A stretch of DNA of 64,000 nucleotides from CAVQNQ01 sp963714205 (GCA_963714205.1 CAVQNQ010000002.1:1860001-1924000), one strand, 5' to 3'; shown: positions 15,990 to 25,014, numbered from the stretch's first letter. The notes: generated by a model not told the origin, from the letters alone. Program-made: numbers and translations.

Positions 15990-16754
15990 CTACCGGAAAA
16001 GAGCTTCAGCGCCCCGCTGAAGGACGGCCGCGCCGGCCACGCCCGTTAGCGCGGGGACAAAAGCCGGGGCCGCGCCGCGCCGCCGCCATTCCTCGTGCAC
16101 CGCGTGAAAGCCCAGGTAGAACAGCCAACCGCCGGTAATTCCCAGGGGGTACATCATCCAAGTTGTGCCCAGGTGCGGGGCCATCAGCAGACCGGCCGCG
16201 CCACCCGCCAGCGTGGCGCCTTCGGCCAGCAGGCACCAGCCAAGGGCTTCCGCCCGCGATGTCACGGCCGCGCGCAGAATACCGCCCAACGCGATGCCCT
16301 CGGGGAGCTTGTGCAGGGCCACCGCCAAGGGGACGGCCACGCGCAATCCGAGCGGCACGGCGAACTGCGCGGTCACTACGCTCCACCCATCGAGGAAGCT
16401 GTGGAGGGCCGCGGCGGCCACCAGCGGGCCGGCGAAGCCGTGCAGCTCCGTAGTGCAGGCGACATGATCGTGATCGTGTGCGCAGGTGGGGCACACCGGA
16501 TGCGTGTAGCGGTTCACCAACAGCAGGAGCCCGTAGCCCGCCACGAACAAGACCAGGCTGACGGCCCATCCGGATTCGGTGGCCAGCTCCGGCAGCAGTC
16601 CAAAGAGCGCCACCCCGAGCAGCACCCCGGCGCTGAAGGGGATCATCGCCCGGGCCCGGCGGCGCAGCCCCGTGAGCCACAGCCCCAACGCCGCGCCGGC
16701 AATGCCGACGGCCGTGGCAAAGGCTGGAACGGCGATACCGGTGGGAACGTGCAA
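15990..16754 (-). CDS. ZIP-family metal transporter
   Basis: A membrane protein of about 254 residues with seven to eight helices. ZIP hallmarks are AALHSFLDGWSV and ALHKLPEGIALGG, the two metal-binding helices IV and V (HSxxDG and HKxPEG). Between helices III and IV lies a His/Cys-rich loop (THPVCPTCAHDHDHVACTTE), probably a metal sensor or binding loop. Likely substrates are Zn2+ or Fe2+; direction and specificity are not visible. The frame is open to 16889, but that extension is hydrophilic and overlaps a strong opposing promoter (16796-16825), so I favour the TTG at 16754, just before the first helix. No ribosome site supports either start. The 239-bp gap up to ilvE (15751-15989) shows no gene. 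Confidence 0.82.
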   Translation of the reverse strand: MHVPTGIAVPAFATAVGIAGAALGLWLTGLRRRARAMIPFSAGVLLGVALFGLLPELATESGWAVSLVLFVAGYGLLLLVNRYTHPVCPTCAHDHDHVACTTELHGFAGPLVAAAALHSFLDGWSVVTAQFAVPLGLRVAVPLAVALHKLPEGIALGGILRAAVTSRAEALGWCLLAEGATLAGGAAGLLMAPHLGTTWMMYPLGITGGWLFYLGFHAVHEEWRRRGAAPAFVPALTGVAGAAVLQRGAEALFR

Positions 16755-16795
16755 GTCTTTACTGTAACAGGCGCCCGCAGGCCGGTCGCGTTCAT

Positions 16796-16825
16796 TTGAC
16801 AACACTTGATCCCGCTCCGTATCAT
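16796..16825 (+). promoter_or_regulatory. Strong sigma70-type promoter for the Gld-like ABC operon
   Basis: TTGACA (16796-16801), an 18-bp spacer, then TATCAT (16820-16825): a perfect -35 and a five-of-six -10. It would start transcription near 16832, leaving about 90 nt of leader before the ATG at 16921. The same TTGACA-N18-TATCAT arrangement precedes the HU gene. Confidence 0.68.
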
Positions 16826-16920
16826 GGAATTTCAAGCTGGATTCCCGATTCGCGCCCTTCACGCGGCGCCTGTCGTGCCCGAATGGCAATTACCACGTCT
16901 ATTTCTTTTGGACACTCAAT

Positions 16921-17910
16921 ATGATCAAAGTTGAAGGTCTGACCAAGCGATACGACCGTACTGTCGCCGTCGACAATATCTCCTTCGAGGTGGAGAAGGG
17001 GCAAATCGTAGGCTTCCTGGGACCGAACGGCGCCGGGAAGACCACCACGATGCGGGTCCTCACCTGTTTCCTGCCGCCCACCTCGGGTACCGCCAGCATC
17101 GCCGGATTCGACGTGCTGGAGCAGCCCATGGAGGTCAAGAAGCGCATCGGCTACCTGCCTGAGACTCCTCCGCTATACCCCGAAATGGAGGTGTGGGAAT
17201 ACCTCGATTTCGTGGGCCGGCTGAAGGGCATTTCCTCGGCCGACATCGCGCGCCGCGTGGACGATGTGACGGGCCGCTGCGCCATAGGCGATGTTCGCAC
17301 GCGGCTTATCGGCAAGCTTTCCAAAGGCTACCGGCAGCGCGTCGGCCTGGCGCAGGCCATCATTCACAATCCCGACGTGCTGATTCTGGACGAGCCGACC
17401 TCGGGCCTTGACCCCAAACAGATTATCGAGATTCGCGAACTGCTCAAGGCCCTGGCCGGCGAGCATACCATTATTCTGAGCACGCACATCCTCTCGGAAG
17501 TCGAGCATTCCTGCGAGCGCGTGATCATTATCGACCGCGGGCGCCTGGTGGCCATCGATTCGGTGGCTAACCTCACGAACCGGCTGCGCGGCTCCGAAGC
17601 GGTGGCCGTGGAAGTGGAGGCGGCCGACGGCCGTCCCGACCCGGCCGACGTGCAGCAGCGGCTCGAGCAGGTTTCGGGCGTGAGCCGCGTGGTGATGAAG
17701 GATTCCAAAAACGAGCGGCTGCTGTTCGAAGTGGAGAGCCTGCAGGGGCGCCACATCCGCGCCGATCTGGCGCGCGCCGTCGTCAATTCAGGCTGGGCGC
17801 TGAGCGAGCTGCGCGCGGTGGGCCTGAGCCTGGAGGACATCTTCCTGCAACTCACCGCGGCTGAGGAAACCAGCGCCGCGAAACCGGAACAAGAGGGAGT
17901 GCAAGCATGA
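16921..17910 (+). CDS. ABC transporter ATPase (GldA/CcmA-like)
   Basis: A 329-residue ATP-binding subunit. Walker A GPNGAGKTTT (near 34-43), Q-loop YLPETPPLYPEM, signature LSKGYRQRVGLAQA, Walker B VLILDEPTSGLDPKQ and H-loop STHILSEVE are all intact. The C-terminal 100 residues (ITDR..-like domain, VEVEAADGRPDPADVQQRLE to SLEDIFLQLT) are the DrrA/GldA-type tail. It overlaps the permease start by four bases (ATGA) and heads a four-gene operon. The set resembles the GldA-GldF-GldG export module and the common 'ABC + Gldg-family protein + DUF4340' cluster. Substrate is unknown. Confidence 0.93.
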   Translation: MIKVEGLTKRYDRTVAVDNISFEVEKGQIVGFLGPNGAGKTTTMRVLTCFLPPTSGTASIAGFDVLEQPMEVKKRIGYLPETPPLYPEMEVWEYLDFVGRLKGISSADIARRVDDVTGRCAIGDVRTRLIGKLSKGYRQRVGLAQAIIHNPDVLILDEPTSGLDPKQIIEIRELLKALAGEHTIILSTHILSEVEHSCERVIIIDRGRLVAIDSVANLTNRLRGSEAVAVEVEAADGRPDPADVQQRLEQVSGVSRVVMKDSKNERLLFEVESLQGRHIRADLARAVVNSGWALSELRAVGLSLEDIFLQLTAAEETSAAKPEQEGVQA

Positions 17911-18674
17911 GCCACGTTCTCCTGATCTGCAAGAAAGAACTGAAGAGTTATTTCGCTTCGCCCATCGCTTACCTGCTGATGGCCTTTTTCGGACTGATTT
18001 TCGGCTTCGGCTTCTACACGGCCACACGCGATTTCGTGCGCTTCAGCTTCCAGGCCCAGATGATGGGCCAGCAGGGGCCGATGAACGTCAACGAACAGAT
18101 CATCCGGCCGCTGCTGGGGTTCGCCAGCACGGTGTCGCTGTTTCTGATCCCCATGATCACGATGCGCCTGTTCGCTGAAGAGAAGAAGACCGGCACCATC
18201 GAGCTGCTGCTCACCTCGCCGGTGACCGATGTCCAGATCATCCTCGGCAAGTGGCTGGGCGCGATGTTGCTGTACGTGTGCGTGCTGCTGATGTCGGTCG
18301 TCAACATCGCCATGCTGTTCGCGTGGGGGAAGCCGGATCTGAAGCCCGTGCTGGTGGCTTACCTCGGGCTGCTCTTGCAAGGGGGATGCCTGCTGGCCAT
18401 CGGGGCCTTCATCTCCACGCTCACGAAGAACCAGATTATCGCCGGCGGCGTAACTTTCTTCGTGTGCCTGCTGTTGTGGCTGCTGAGCTGGATGACGGCC
18501 TTCGACAGCACCGGCGCCTCCCAGATAATCAGTTACCTCTCGATCGTCACGCACTTCGAGAATTTCGGCAAGGGCGTGCTCGATTCGAAAGACGTGGTGT
18601 TTTATCTTTCCATGATTTACTTTGCATTGTTTATGACCGCGCGATCGATGGAATCGCTGCGCTGGAGGGCGTAA
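17907..18674 (+). CDS. ABC-2 permease, GldF-like
   Basis: A 255-residue ABC-2 type permease with six membrane helices. The block MRLFAEEKKTGTIELLLTSP followed by DVQIILGKWLGAMLLYV is the conserved coupling-helix signature of GldF and NosY-type permeases. It begins with KKELKSYFASPIAYLLMAFF, also typical of GldF. It is translationally coupled to the ATPase gene and ends one base before the next gene, so all three are made together. Gliding motility is not implied: this module is widespread in non-gliding bacteria. Confidence 0.9.
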   Translation: MSHVLLICKKELKSYFASPIAYLLMAFFGLIFGFGFYTATRDFVRFSFQAQMMGQQGPMNVNEQIIRPLLGFASTVSLFLIPMITMRLFAEEKKTGTIELLLTSPVTDVQIILGKWLGAMLLYVCVLLMSVVNIAMLFAWGKPDLKPVLVAYLGLLLQGGCLLAIGAFISTLTKNQIIAGGVTFFVCLLLWLLSWMTAFDSTGASQIISYLSIVTHFENFGKGVLDSKDVVFYLSMIYFALFMTARSMESLRWRA

Positions 18675-18675
18675 T

Positions 18676-20118
18676 ATGGCGCATGAATGGTTGAAAGCCC
18701 GGCAGACCAAGTACACCGCTTACGCGGGCCTCTATATCATCGTGATCCTGGCCGTGCTGGCGGCGGTCAATTTCCTGGCGAACCGGTACGACAAGTCGTA
18801 CGATGCCACCGCGAATAAGCAGTTCAGCCTCTCGGATCAAACCATCAAGGTCGTCAAGGGCCTCCCGCGCGACGTGACCATCGACTACTTCGACGATGCC
18901 ACGCGCTTCCCGCAGGCGCGCGACCTGCTGGACCGCTACGCCGCGCTCTCCCCGAAAGTGCGCGTCGATTACATCGATCCCGTCAAGAAGCCGCAGCAGG
19001 CGCGCGCAGCCGGTTTCCAGCGCGACGTGCCCATCCTGGTGACTAACGGAACGCGCAAGGAGGAAGCCAAGAGCCTCAGCGAGGAAGAGGTCACCGGCGC
19101 CCTCATCCGCTCGCTGAAGACCGGCGAACGCGACGCCTGCTTCGTCACCGGCAGCGGCGAGCACAGCATAGACGACAGCACGCGCAACGGCTATTCCGCC
19201 GTGAAGGACGCGTTGACGCGCAACAATTACAAGACGCAGACCATTTCTCTCTTGCAGGCGGCCAACGCCGCCGCGCCGGTGAGCGAAGCGGGCAAAGCCG
19301 CTCCGGGCGGCGCTCCGCCGGCCGCCGGCAAACCCGAGGTTCCCAAGAACTGCACGGTGCTCATCGTGGCGGGCCCGCGCTACGCTTACACCCAGCCCGA
19401 GACCGACGCCCTCAAGAGCTACGTGGAAGGCGGCGGCCACGCCCTGTTCCTGCTCGATCCGGCGCTGAACCTGAACCCCGCTGACAGGACCCAGGACAAC
19501 GCACCTCTCGATGCGCTGCTGGAAAGCTGGGGCGTCACGCCCGACAAGGATTTGGCGCTCGATACCAGCGGCGTGGGCCAGATCTTCGGTCTGGGCCCGG
19601 AAGTCCCGCTGGTCGCGAATTACGATTCGCACCCCATTGTCAACCAGATGAAGGAAATCGCCACGGCCTTCCCACTGGCCCGCACGCTGGACGTGAAGAA
19701 CAGCGGCAAGACCACCGTCGAGAAACTGTTCTCGACCGGCGACAACAGCTTCGCCACCACCAACCTGAGTTCGAGCCGCGTGAGCATCGACCCGAAGAAA
19801 GATAAGAAGGGGCCGTTGGTGCTGGCGGCGGCGGGAACCTACAACGGGACTACACCGGGCCGCTTCGTGGTGGTGGGCAGCTCCCTGTGGCTGGGCAACA
19901 GCTTCATCCGCTTCAACGGAAACCAGGACCTGTTCCTGAACATGATCAACTGGCTCACCGCAGATGAAGACCTGATTTCGATCCGTCCCAAGGCGGCCGA
20001 GGACCAGCCGCTCAATATCAGCGGCCAGAAGCTCGGTATGCTGTTTTGGCTGAGCATCGTGATCTTCCCGCTGGCGGTCGTGAGTTTCGGCCTGGCCACG
20101 TGGTGGAAACGGAGGTAA
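18676..20118 (+). CDS. GldG-family ABC transporter-associated protein
   Basis: A 480-residue protein with one N-terminal membrane helix (AGLYIIVILAVLAAVNFLAN, residues 16-35), a long extracytoplasmic region and a C-terminal helix (LGMLFWLSIVIFPLAVVSFG) followed by the basic end TWWKRR. The start of the soluble part, YDATANKQFSLSDQTIKVVK, is the conserved entry of the GldG/ABC_transp_aux family (PF09822), which has a ThuA-like fold; VEGGGHALFLLDPAL is the family's second block. An Ala/Pro/Gly insert occupies about residues 195-220. It probably forms the extracytoplasmic partner of the permease. Confidence 0.87.
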   Translation: MAHEWLKARQTKYTAYAGLYIIVILAVLAAVNFLANRYDKSYDATANKQFSLSDQTIKVVKGLPRDVTIDYFDDATRFPQARDLLDRYAALSPKVRVDYIDPVKKPQQARAAGFQRDVPILVTNGTRKEEAKSLSEEEVTGALIRSLKTGERDACFVTGSGEHSIDDSTRNGYSAVKDALTRNNYKTQTISLLQAANAAAPVSEAGKAAPGGAPPAAGKPEVPKNCTVLIVAGPRYAYTQPETDALKSYVEGGGHALFLLDPALNLNPADRTQDNAPLDALLESWGVTPDKDLALDTSGVGQIFGLGPEVPLVANYDSHPIVNQMKEIATAFPLARTLDVKNSGKTTVEKLFSTGDNSFATTNLSSSRVSIDPKKDKKGPLVLAAAGTYNGTTPGRFVVVGSSLWLGNSFIRFNGNQDLFLNMINWLTADEDLISIRPKAAEDQPLNISGQKLGMLFWLSIVIFPLAVVSFGLATWWKRR

Positions 20119-20121
20119 GCG

Positions 20122-21444
20122 ATGAAGCCCACGGGACTGTTGATAGCGGTCGCGGTTCTGGTGGTGCTGGGCGGCGGCATCTGGTGGTCTAACAAGAAGG
20201 AGGCCTCGGCCAGCAAATCGACCGATACCAGCACCAAGATTCTGACCATTCCGGATAACCAGATCACCGGGATCCGCATCAAGAAGCTCACCGGCGAAGC
20301 GCAGGACCTGAAGCGGGACAACGGCCGTTGGGCGTTGGTGGAGCCCAAGCCGATGTCCGCCGACCAGGACACGGCCGGCGCCATGGCCTCCGCGCTGAGT
20401 TCGCTGAGCGCCGACAAAGTGATCGAAGACAAGGCCACCGATCTGAAAGCTTATGGCCTGAATGTTCCCACGCTCGATGTTACCGTTACCGAGAAAGACG
20501 GCAAATCCGACGAGCTTCTGATCGGCGACGATACGCCCACCGGCTCCGGCGCCTATGCCAAGCTCGCCAACAACCCGCGCGTTTTCACCGTGGCGAGCTT
20601 TACCAAGAGCACCTTCGACAAAACTCCGGACGACCTGCGCGATAAGCGCCTGATGACTTTCGATTCCGACAAAATCACCCGCGTCGAGTTGCAGGCCAAG
20701 GGGCAGACCGTGGAGTTCGGCAAGAACGGCCAGAACGAATGGCAGATCGTCAAGCCGCGTCCCCTGCGCGCCGATAACTCCCAGGTGGACAATCTGGTGA
20801 GTAAGTTGAAAGACGCCAAGATGGACCTGATCGGCTCCCAGGCGGACGTGGCCAAGAACTTCGCCGGCGCCGCTAAGATCGCCGTCGCCACCGTCACGGA
20901 TAACAGCGGCTCCCAGTCGCTCGAGGTTCGCAAAGACAAGGACAAGAACTACTTCGCGCGCAGCACCGCGGTAGAGGGCGTGTACAAGGTGGCGTCCGAC
21001 ACGGGCGACGCCATGGACAAGAGCCTGGACGATTTCCGCAACAAGAAGCTCTTCGACTTCGGATTCAGCGACCCCACTCGCCTCGAAATTCAGAATGGCG
21101 CCGTCCCGGCCGTGGTTTACACCAAGAGCGGCGACAAGTGGATGACCGGCGCCAAGACCCTGGACAACTCCAGCGTGCAGGGGCTCATCGACAAGCTGCG
21201 CGATCTGAGCGCCACCAAATTCCCCGATAAGGGCGCGGGCGAGCCGGTCTTCACCGCCGCCGTGACCTCGAACGACGGCAAGCGCGTCGAAAAGGTGACC
21301 ATCGCCAGGCAGGGAAGCCAATATTTCGCGAAACGGGAGAACGAACCCAGCATCTATGAACTGGATGGCAAGGCGGTGGACGACCTTAAGGCAGCCGCGT
21401 CCGGCGTAAAGGAAGCCACTCCCCCGCCGGCCAAGAAGAAGTGA
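20122..21444 (+). CDS. DUF4340 protein, partner of the Gld-like ABC transporter
   Basis: A 440-residue protein with an N-terminal signal/anchor helix (TGLLIAVAVLVVLGGGIWWS) and repeated beta-rich DUF4340 units. Examples are DNQITGIRIKKLTGEAQDLK, GRWALVEPKPMSADQDTAG, DKITRVELQAKGQTVEFGKN and EWQIVKPRPLRADNSQVDN: the pattern 'I....l......l.k..g.W.l..P....ad...v..ll..l' recurs at least three times. The end is Lys/Pro-rich. It starts three bases after the GldG-like gene, completing the operon. DUF4340 has no assigned activity; constant association with GldG-type transporters suggests an extracytoplasmic accessory. Confidence 0.87.
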   Translation: MKPTGLLIAVAVLVVLGGGIWWSNKKEASASKSTDTSTKILTIPDNQITGIRIKKLTGEAQDLKRDNGRWALVEPKPMSADQDTAGAMASALSSLSADKVIEDKATDLKAYGLNVPTLDVTVTEKDGKSDELLIGDDTPTGSGAYAKLANNPRVFTVASFTKSTFDKTPDDLRDKRLMTFDSDKITRVELQAKGQTVEFGKNGQNEWQIVKPRPLRADNSQVDNLVSKLKDAKMDLIGSQADVAKNFAGAAKIAVATVTDNSGSQSLEVRKDKDKNYFARSTAVEGVYKVASDTGDAMDKSLDDFRNKKLFDFGFSDPTRLEIQNGAVPAVVYTKSGDKWMTGAKTLDNSSVQGLIDKLRDLSATKFPDKGAGEPVFTAAVTSNDGKRVEKVTIARQGSQYFAKRENEPSIYELDGKAVDDLKAAASGVKEATPPPAKKK

Positions 21445-21451
21445 CGCCCGC

Positions 21452-22777
21452 GTGCGTCCTCCCATGAACGGCCTGCTGACCGATCTCTACGAGCTCACCA
21501 TGGCCGCCTGCTATTTCGAGGCAGGCAAGACCGAGGAGAAGGCCTCCTTCGAACTCACCATCCGCCGTTTGCCCGCCAACCGGAATTACGTGCTGGCGGC
21601 GGGGCTGCCGCAGATAGTGGATTACCTGCTCGGGCTGGGGTTCACGGACGAGGAGATCGCGTACCTGCGCGGCCTCGAGCAGTTCCGCGGCGTCTCGCCA
21701 GAGTTCTTCGATTACCTGCGCGGGCTGCGCTTCACGGGCGACCTGTTTGCCGCGCCCGAGGGCACCCCGCTCTTCGCGGGCGAGCCGGCGCTGAGCATTC
21801 GCGCGCCCATGATCGAGGCGCAGATTCCCGAAACCTACCTGCTGGCGGCGTTCACCTTCCCGGCGCTCATCGCCAGCAAGGCCGCGCGCATGGTGGAAGC
21901 GGCCGGAGGGCGGCCGGTGATCGAATTCGGCACGCGCCGCGCCCACACCGCCGAAGCCGGAGTGCTGGGCGCGCGGGCCGCTTATATCGGCGGATGCGCC
22001 GGCACCAGCAACACGCTGGCGGGATTCCGTTTCGGCATTCCGGTAATGGGCACGGCCGCGCATTCCTGGGTCATGTCGTTCGCTTCGGAATGCGAGGCCT
22101 TCCGCCAGCTCCAGCGCGTGCTGGGCGAATCCACCGTTCAGCTTATCGATACCTACGAGACCCTCGAGGGCGCGCGGCACGCTGCTACAGTGGGCCGGCC
22201 GCTGTGGGGCGTGCGCATCGATAGCGGCGATTTCGCGGCGCTCTCGCGGCAGGTTCGCGCCATCCTCGATGAAGCCGGCTTGCCGGAAGCCAAGATCATG
22301 GCGAGCGGCGATCTGGACGAGTACCGCATTCGCGAGCTGGTGCGCGCCGCAGCGCCCATCGACGCTTTTGGCGTGGGCACTCAACTGGCTACCTCCGGCG
22401 ACGCGCCATCCATGGGCGCGATCTATAAGATCGTCGAAGTGGATATCAGCGGCATCCAGCGCTTCACCGCCAAGTACAGCGAGGACAAGACCTCCATCCC
22501 CGGCTCGAAGCAGATCTTCCGCGACGTGGGGCGCGACGTGGTGGCGCGCTCCGGCGAATGCGGCCGCGGCGAAGCGCTGCTGCGCCCGGTGATTCTGGGA
22601 GGACGTCTGGTAGAGCCGCTGCCCTCGCTCGATCAGGCCCGCGAGCGCGCCGCGCAGTCGATCGCGAAGCTGCCGCCGGCTCTGCGAGAATTGGAAGTGG
22701 GGGAGCCCTGGCCCGTCATCTATAGCCGCGAGCTGCGCGCGCTGGTGGAGCGGACCCGGTGCAATCTGGTGGGATGA
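21452..22777 (+). CDS. pncB: Nicotinate phosphoribosyltransferase
   Basis: A 441-residue enzyme of the Preiss-Handler NAD salvage route, making nicotinate mononucleotide from nicotinate and PRPP. Conserved blocks are LLTDLYELTMAACYF at the N-terminus, EFGTRRAH, GTSNTLAG, GTAAHSWVMSF, LIDTYETLEGARHA, GVRIDSGDFAALSRQVRAIL and IMASGDLDEYRI, followed by GVGTQLATSGDAPSMGAIYK. This is the shorter PncB class found in Acidobacteria and Actinobacteria. Start is GTG 21452 or ATG 21464; I keep the longer. Its last four bases overlap the nicotinamidase start (ATGA), so both enzymes of the pathway are co-translated. Confidence 0.93.
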   Translation: MRPPMNGLLTDLYELTMAACYFEAGKTEEKASFELTIRRLPANRNYVLAAGLPQIVDYLLGLGFTDEEIAYLRGLEQFRGVSPEFFDYLRGLRFTGDLFAAPEGTPLFAGEPALSIRAPMIEAQIPETYLLAAFTFPALIASKAARMVEAAGGRPVIEFGTRRAHTAEAGVLGARAAYIGGCAGTSNTLAGFRFGIPVMGTAAHSWVMSFASECEAFRQLQRVLGESTVQLIDTYETLEGARHAATVGRPLWGVRIDSGDFAALSRQVRAILDEAGLPEAKIMASGDLDEYRIRELVRAAAPIDAFGVGTQLATSGDAPSMGAIYKIVEVDISGIQRFTAKYSEDKTSIPGSKQIFRDVGRDVVARSGECGRGEALLRPVILGGRLVEPLPSLDQARERAAQSIAKLPPALRELEVGEPWPVIYSRELRALVERTRCNLVG

Positions 22778-23358
22778 AGAGCGTCTTCCTCGACGTCGAT
22801 TCGCAACTCGATTTCCTGTACCCGGCGGGGGCTCTCTACGTGCCCGGCGCCGAGCGCCGCGTGGATGCGATCGCGCGCCTCAACCGCTTCGCCGCGAGTC
22901 ACGGCATCCCGGTGATTTCCACCGTGGACGCGCACGCGGAGAACGATCCCGAGTTCGCCTCCTGGCCGCCCCACTGCATCCTGGGAACCGCCGGACAGCG
23001 CAAGCCCGAGCGCACGCTCATCGAGCGGCGCGTGACGATTCCCAATCGCGATGACGGGTTGGCGCTCGAGGGCGCCGCGCAGATTGTCGTGGAGAAGCAA
23101 ACCGTCGATGGCTTCCAGGCGCCCAACCTGGCCCGCGTCATCGAGCGGCTGGAAGCGGATCGCTTCGTGGTCTATGGCGTGGTGACGGAGATCTGCGTGC
23201 TCTACGCCGTGCGAGGGCTGGTCAAGACCGGTAAGCCGGTCGTCGTGATGACAGACGCCATCGAAACGCTGAACGCCGAGGATGGCCGGCGGGCGCTGGC
23301 TGAAATGCGGGATCTCGGTGTAGAACTGGCTAGTGCGAGCCGGGTCTGCGGGGCGTGA
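22774..23358 (+). CDS. pncA: Nicotinamidase (cysteine hydrolase family)
   Basis: A 194-residue isochorismatase-fold hydrolase that would deamidate nicotinamide to nicotinate, feeding PncB encoded just upstream. The triad is visible: Asp9 in LDVDSQLDF, Lys in VVEKQTVDGF and Cys in YGVVTEICVLYAV. Metal ligands Asp and His in STVDAHAENDPEF and the later His in WPPHCILGT also fit nicotinamidases. The ATG at 22774 overlaps the pncB stop; a GTG at 22759 is possible but would lengthen the overlap. Without pncB next door, a generic cysteine hydrolase would be the safer call; context makes nicotinamidase likely. Confidence 0.88.
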   Translation: MKSVFLDVDSQLDFLYPAGALYVPGAERRVDAIARLNRFAASHGIPVISTVDAHAENDPEFASWPPHCILGTAGQRKPERTLIERRVTIPNRDDGLALEGAAQIVVEKQTVDGFQAPNLARVIERLEADRFVVYGVVTEICVLYAVRGLVKTGKPVVVMTDAIETLNAEDGRRALAEMRDLGVELASASRVCGA

Positions 23359-23463
23359 CTTCGACACGAGCTCGCATAGTCGCAAACACCCTTTTTACCG
23401 CGCCCGCCGCGGGCGCCGGCATCGTCCCACTGGGGTATTGTAGGAAAGGCTGAATAGAAGCGC

Positions 23464-24060
23464 ATGGAAAGATACCTGCAATCCTTACAGGAAGCATCGG
23501 CGGTATTCTCTTCGCTCGCGGACCTCGAACCGGCATTGCGCACTGCCGCCGGATGGTGCCTGGAATCGCTACGCTCGGGCGGCAAGATTTTGTCGTGCGG
23601 GAACGGTGGCAGCGCCGCCGAGGCCGATCACTTGTGCGTCGAGCTGATGGGACGCTACAAGCGCTCGCGTCCCGGTCTTGCGGCCGTGGCGTTGAACGCG
23701 GACTCCGCCCTGCTCACCTGCGTGGGAAACGATTACTCGTTCGAAGACGTCTTCGCGCGGCTCGCCCGCGCCCTGGGTCGCCCTGGCGACATCCTGGTGG
23801 CATTCACGACCAGCGGAAACTCGCCCAATGTTCTGGCCGCTTTGGAAGCGGCGCGCGACATGGGGCTGAGATCGGTCGCCTTTCTCGGCAGTGACGGTGG
23901 AAAGGCGCGCGACCTGGCGGCTTGCCCGGTGGTGGTGGCGCATCCCGATAGCGCGCGCGTGCAGGAAGCTCACCAGTTTCTGATGCACTGCCTGATGGAT
24001 CAGATCGAGGCCGGTTTGCCACCCGATTTCGGTGGTAATCCCTTGCCCTCGGGCGTATAA
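23464..24060 (+). CDS. gmhA: Phosphoheptose isomerase (SIS domain)
   Basis: A 198-residue single SIS-domain protein. CGNGGSAAEADHLCVELMGR (the last residues near 60) and FTTSGNSPNVLAALEAARDM are the sugar-phosphate loops of GmhA. The metal/catalytic segment QEAHQFLMHCLMDQIE near the C-terminus is intact. GmhA converts sedoheptulose 7-phosphate to D-glycero-D-manno-heptose 7-phosphate, the first step to LPS heptose. No other heptose-pathway genes (hldE, gmhB) are adjacent, but two glycosyltransferases, one WaaE-like, lie at 37 kb. A DiaA-type SIS protein is the alternative. The terminal codons carry GTATAATC, a possible promoter for the next gene. Confidence 0.87.
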   Translation: MERYLQSLQEASAVFSSLADLEPALRTAAGWCLESLRSGGKILSCGNGGSAAEADHLCVELMGRYKRSRPGLAAVALNADSALLTCVGNDYSFEDVFARLARALGRPGDILVAFTTSGNSPNVLAALEAARDMGLRSVAFLGSDGGKARDLAACPVVVAHPDSARVQEAHQFLMHCLMDQIEAGLPPDFGGNPLPSGV

Positions 24061-24123
24061 TCGCGGTAGCGGCGTGGGCTCCGCGCGCCGCCGCGATCCT
24101 CTGCCTGCCCGCGCGGAGCTAAC

Positions 24124-24897
24124 ATGAGTCGAATCCTCGAATCCCTCCAGGATGGCCGGGTGCTCCGGCTGACCCTCAACCGCCCGGAAAAGCGCAACGC
24201 GCTCTCCAGCGATCTCTGCCGCCGGTTGGCGGATGAGCTGGAACGCGCGGCCGGCGATCCGCGGGTGGGCGCGATCCTTCTGACCGGTAGCGGAACGGCC
24301 TTCTGCGCTGGAATGGACCTGGACGAGATCGCCGCCCCCGCGATCGGCGAAATCGATCGCGTCCAGGAACGGCTCTTCACCATCGGCGCGCGGCTGGCCA
24401 AGCCCATCGTCGCCGCGGTGGCCGGCCCGGCCCTGGGAGGCGGCACGGGGTTGGTGGCCAACTGCCACGTGGTCGTGGCCGGGGAAAAGGCCGCTTTCGG
24501 TCTCACCGAAATCCGCCTCGGCTTGTGGCCGTTTCTGGTATTCCGGGCTATGGCCGCGGCTCTCGGGGAGCGCCGCACCCTCGAATTGGCGCTCACCGGC
24601 CGCATCCTGAGCGCGCCGGAGGCCCTCGGTCTGGGTTTGATCCATCAAATCGCCGCCGATCCCGAAGAGCGCGCCGCGGAGGTGGCCCGCGCCATAGCCG
24701 GGTTCAGCCCCACCGCCATTCAAAGAGGTCTCGAGTATGTCCGCGAGGCGCGCGGGAAGGATGGCGAAACCGCCGGCGAGATCGCCCGGCGTATTCGCGG
24801 CGCGGTACTGGGAAGCCGCGATTTCGAAGAGGGCCTTCGGGCTTTTCGCGAGAGACGGGATCCCCAATGGCCTTCACTGCTAAATTTGGGAGAGTAG
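24124..24897 (+). CDS. Enoyl-CoA hydratase/isomerase family protein
   Basis: A 257-residue crotonase-fold enzyme. LNRPEKRNALSSDL, SGTAFCAGMDLDEI (oxyanion hole strand) and GPALGGGTGLVANCHVVVAG are the family blocks. Both catalytic glutamates of classical hydratases seem present: Glu in FGLTEIRLGLWPF and Glu in TLELALTGRILSAPEA. The Trp in place of the usual Gly/Pro loop after 'LG' (LGLWPF instead of IGTIPGAGG) points to a methylglutaconyl- or methylthioacryloyl-type member. The exact substrate is therefore open. The gene stands alone between gmhA and smc. Confidence 0.88.
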   Translation: MSRILESLQDGRVLRLTLNRPEKRNALSSDLCRRLADELERAAGDPRVGAILLTGSGTAFCAGMDLDEIAAPAIGEIDRVQERLFTIGARLAKPIVAAVAGPALGGGTGLVANCHVVVAGEKAAFGLTEIRLGLWPFLVFRAMAAALGERRTLELALTGRILSAPEALGLGLIHQIAADPEERAAEVARAIAGFSPTAIQRGLEYVREARGKDGETAGEIARRIRGAVLGSRDFEEGLRAFRERRDPQWPSLLNLGE

Positions 24898-25014
24898 CCA
24901 CAGTATAGAGGGGCCTTTCGAATTAGGCTACAAGATCGTGGGGTAGAGGTACTTTACTTTTATGCGGCGCGAGTTTAGTATGGTTACAACTCCCCCGAAG
25001 CTGAGGTCAATGCT

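Noticed and set aside
18631..21465. 944-residue open frame on the minus strand
   Set aside because: It is antisense to the GldG-like and DUF4340 genes, which have clear family motifs. Its composition (Gly, Ala, His, Arg, Val-rich with no domains) is what GC-rich third positions produce on the opposite strand.
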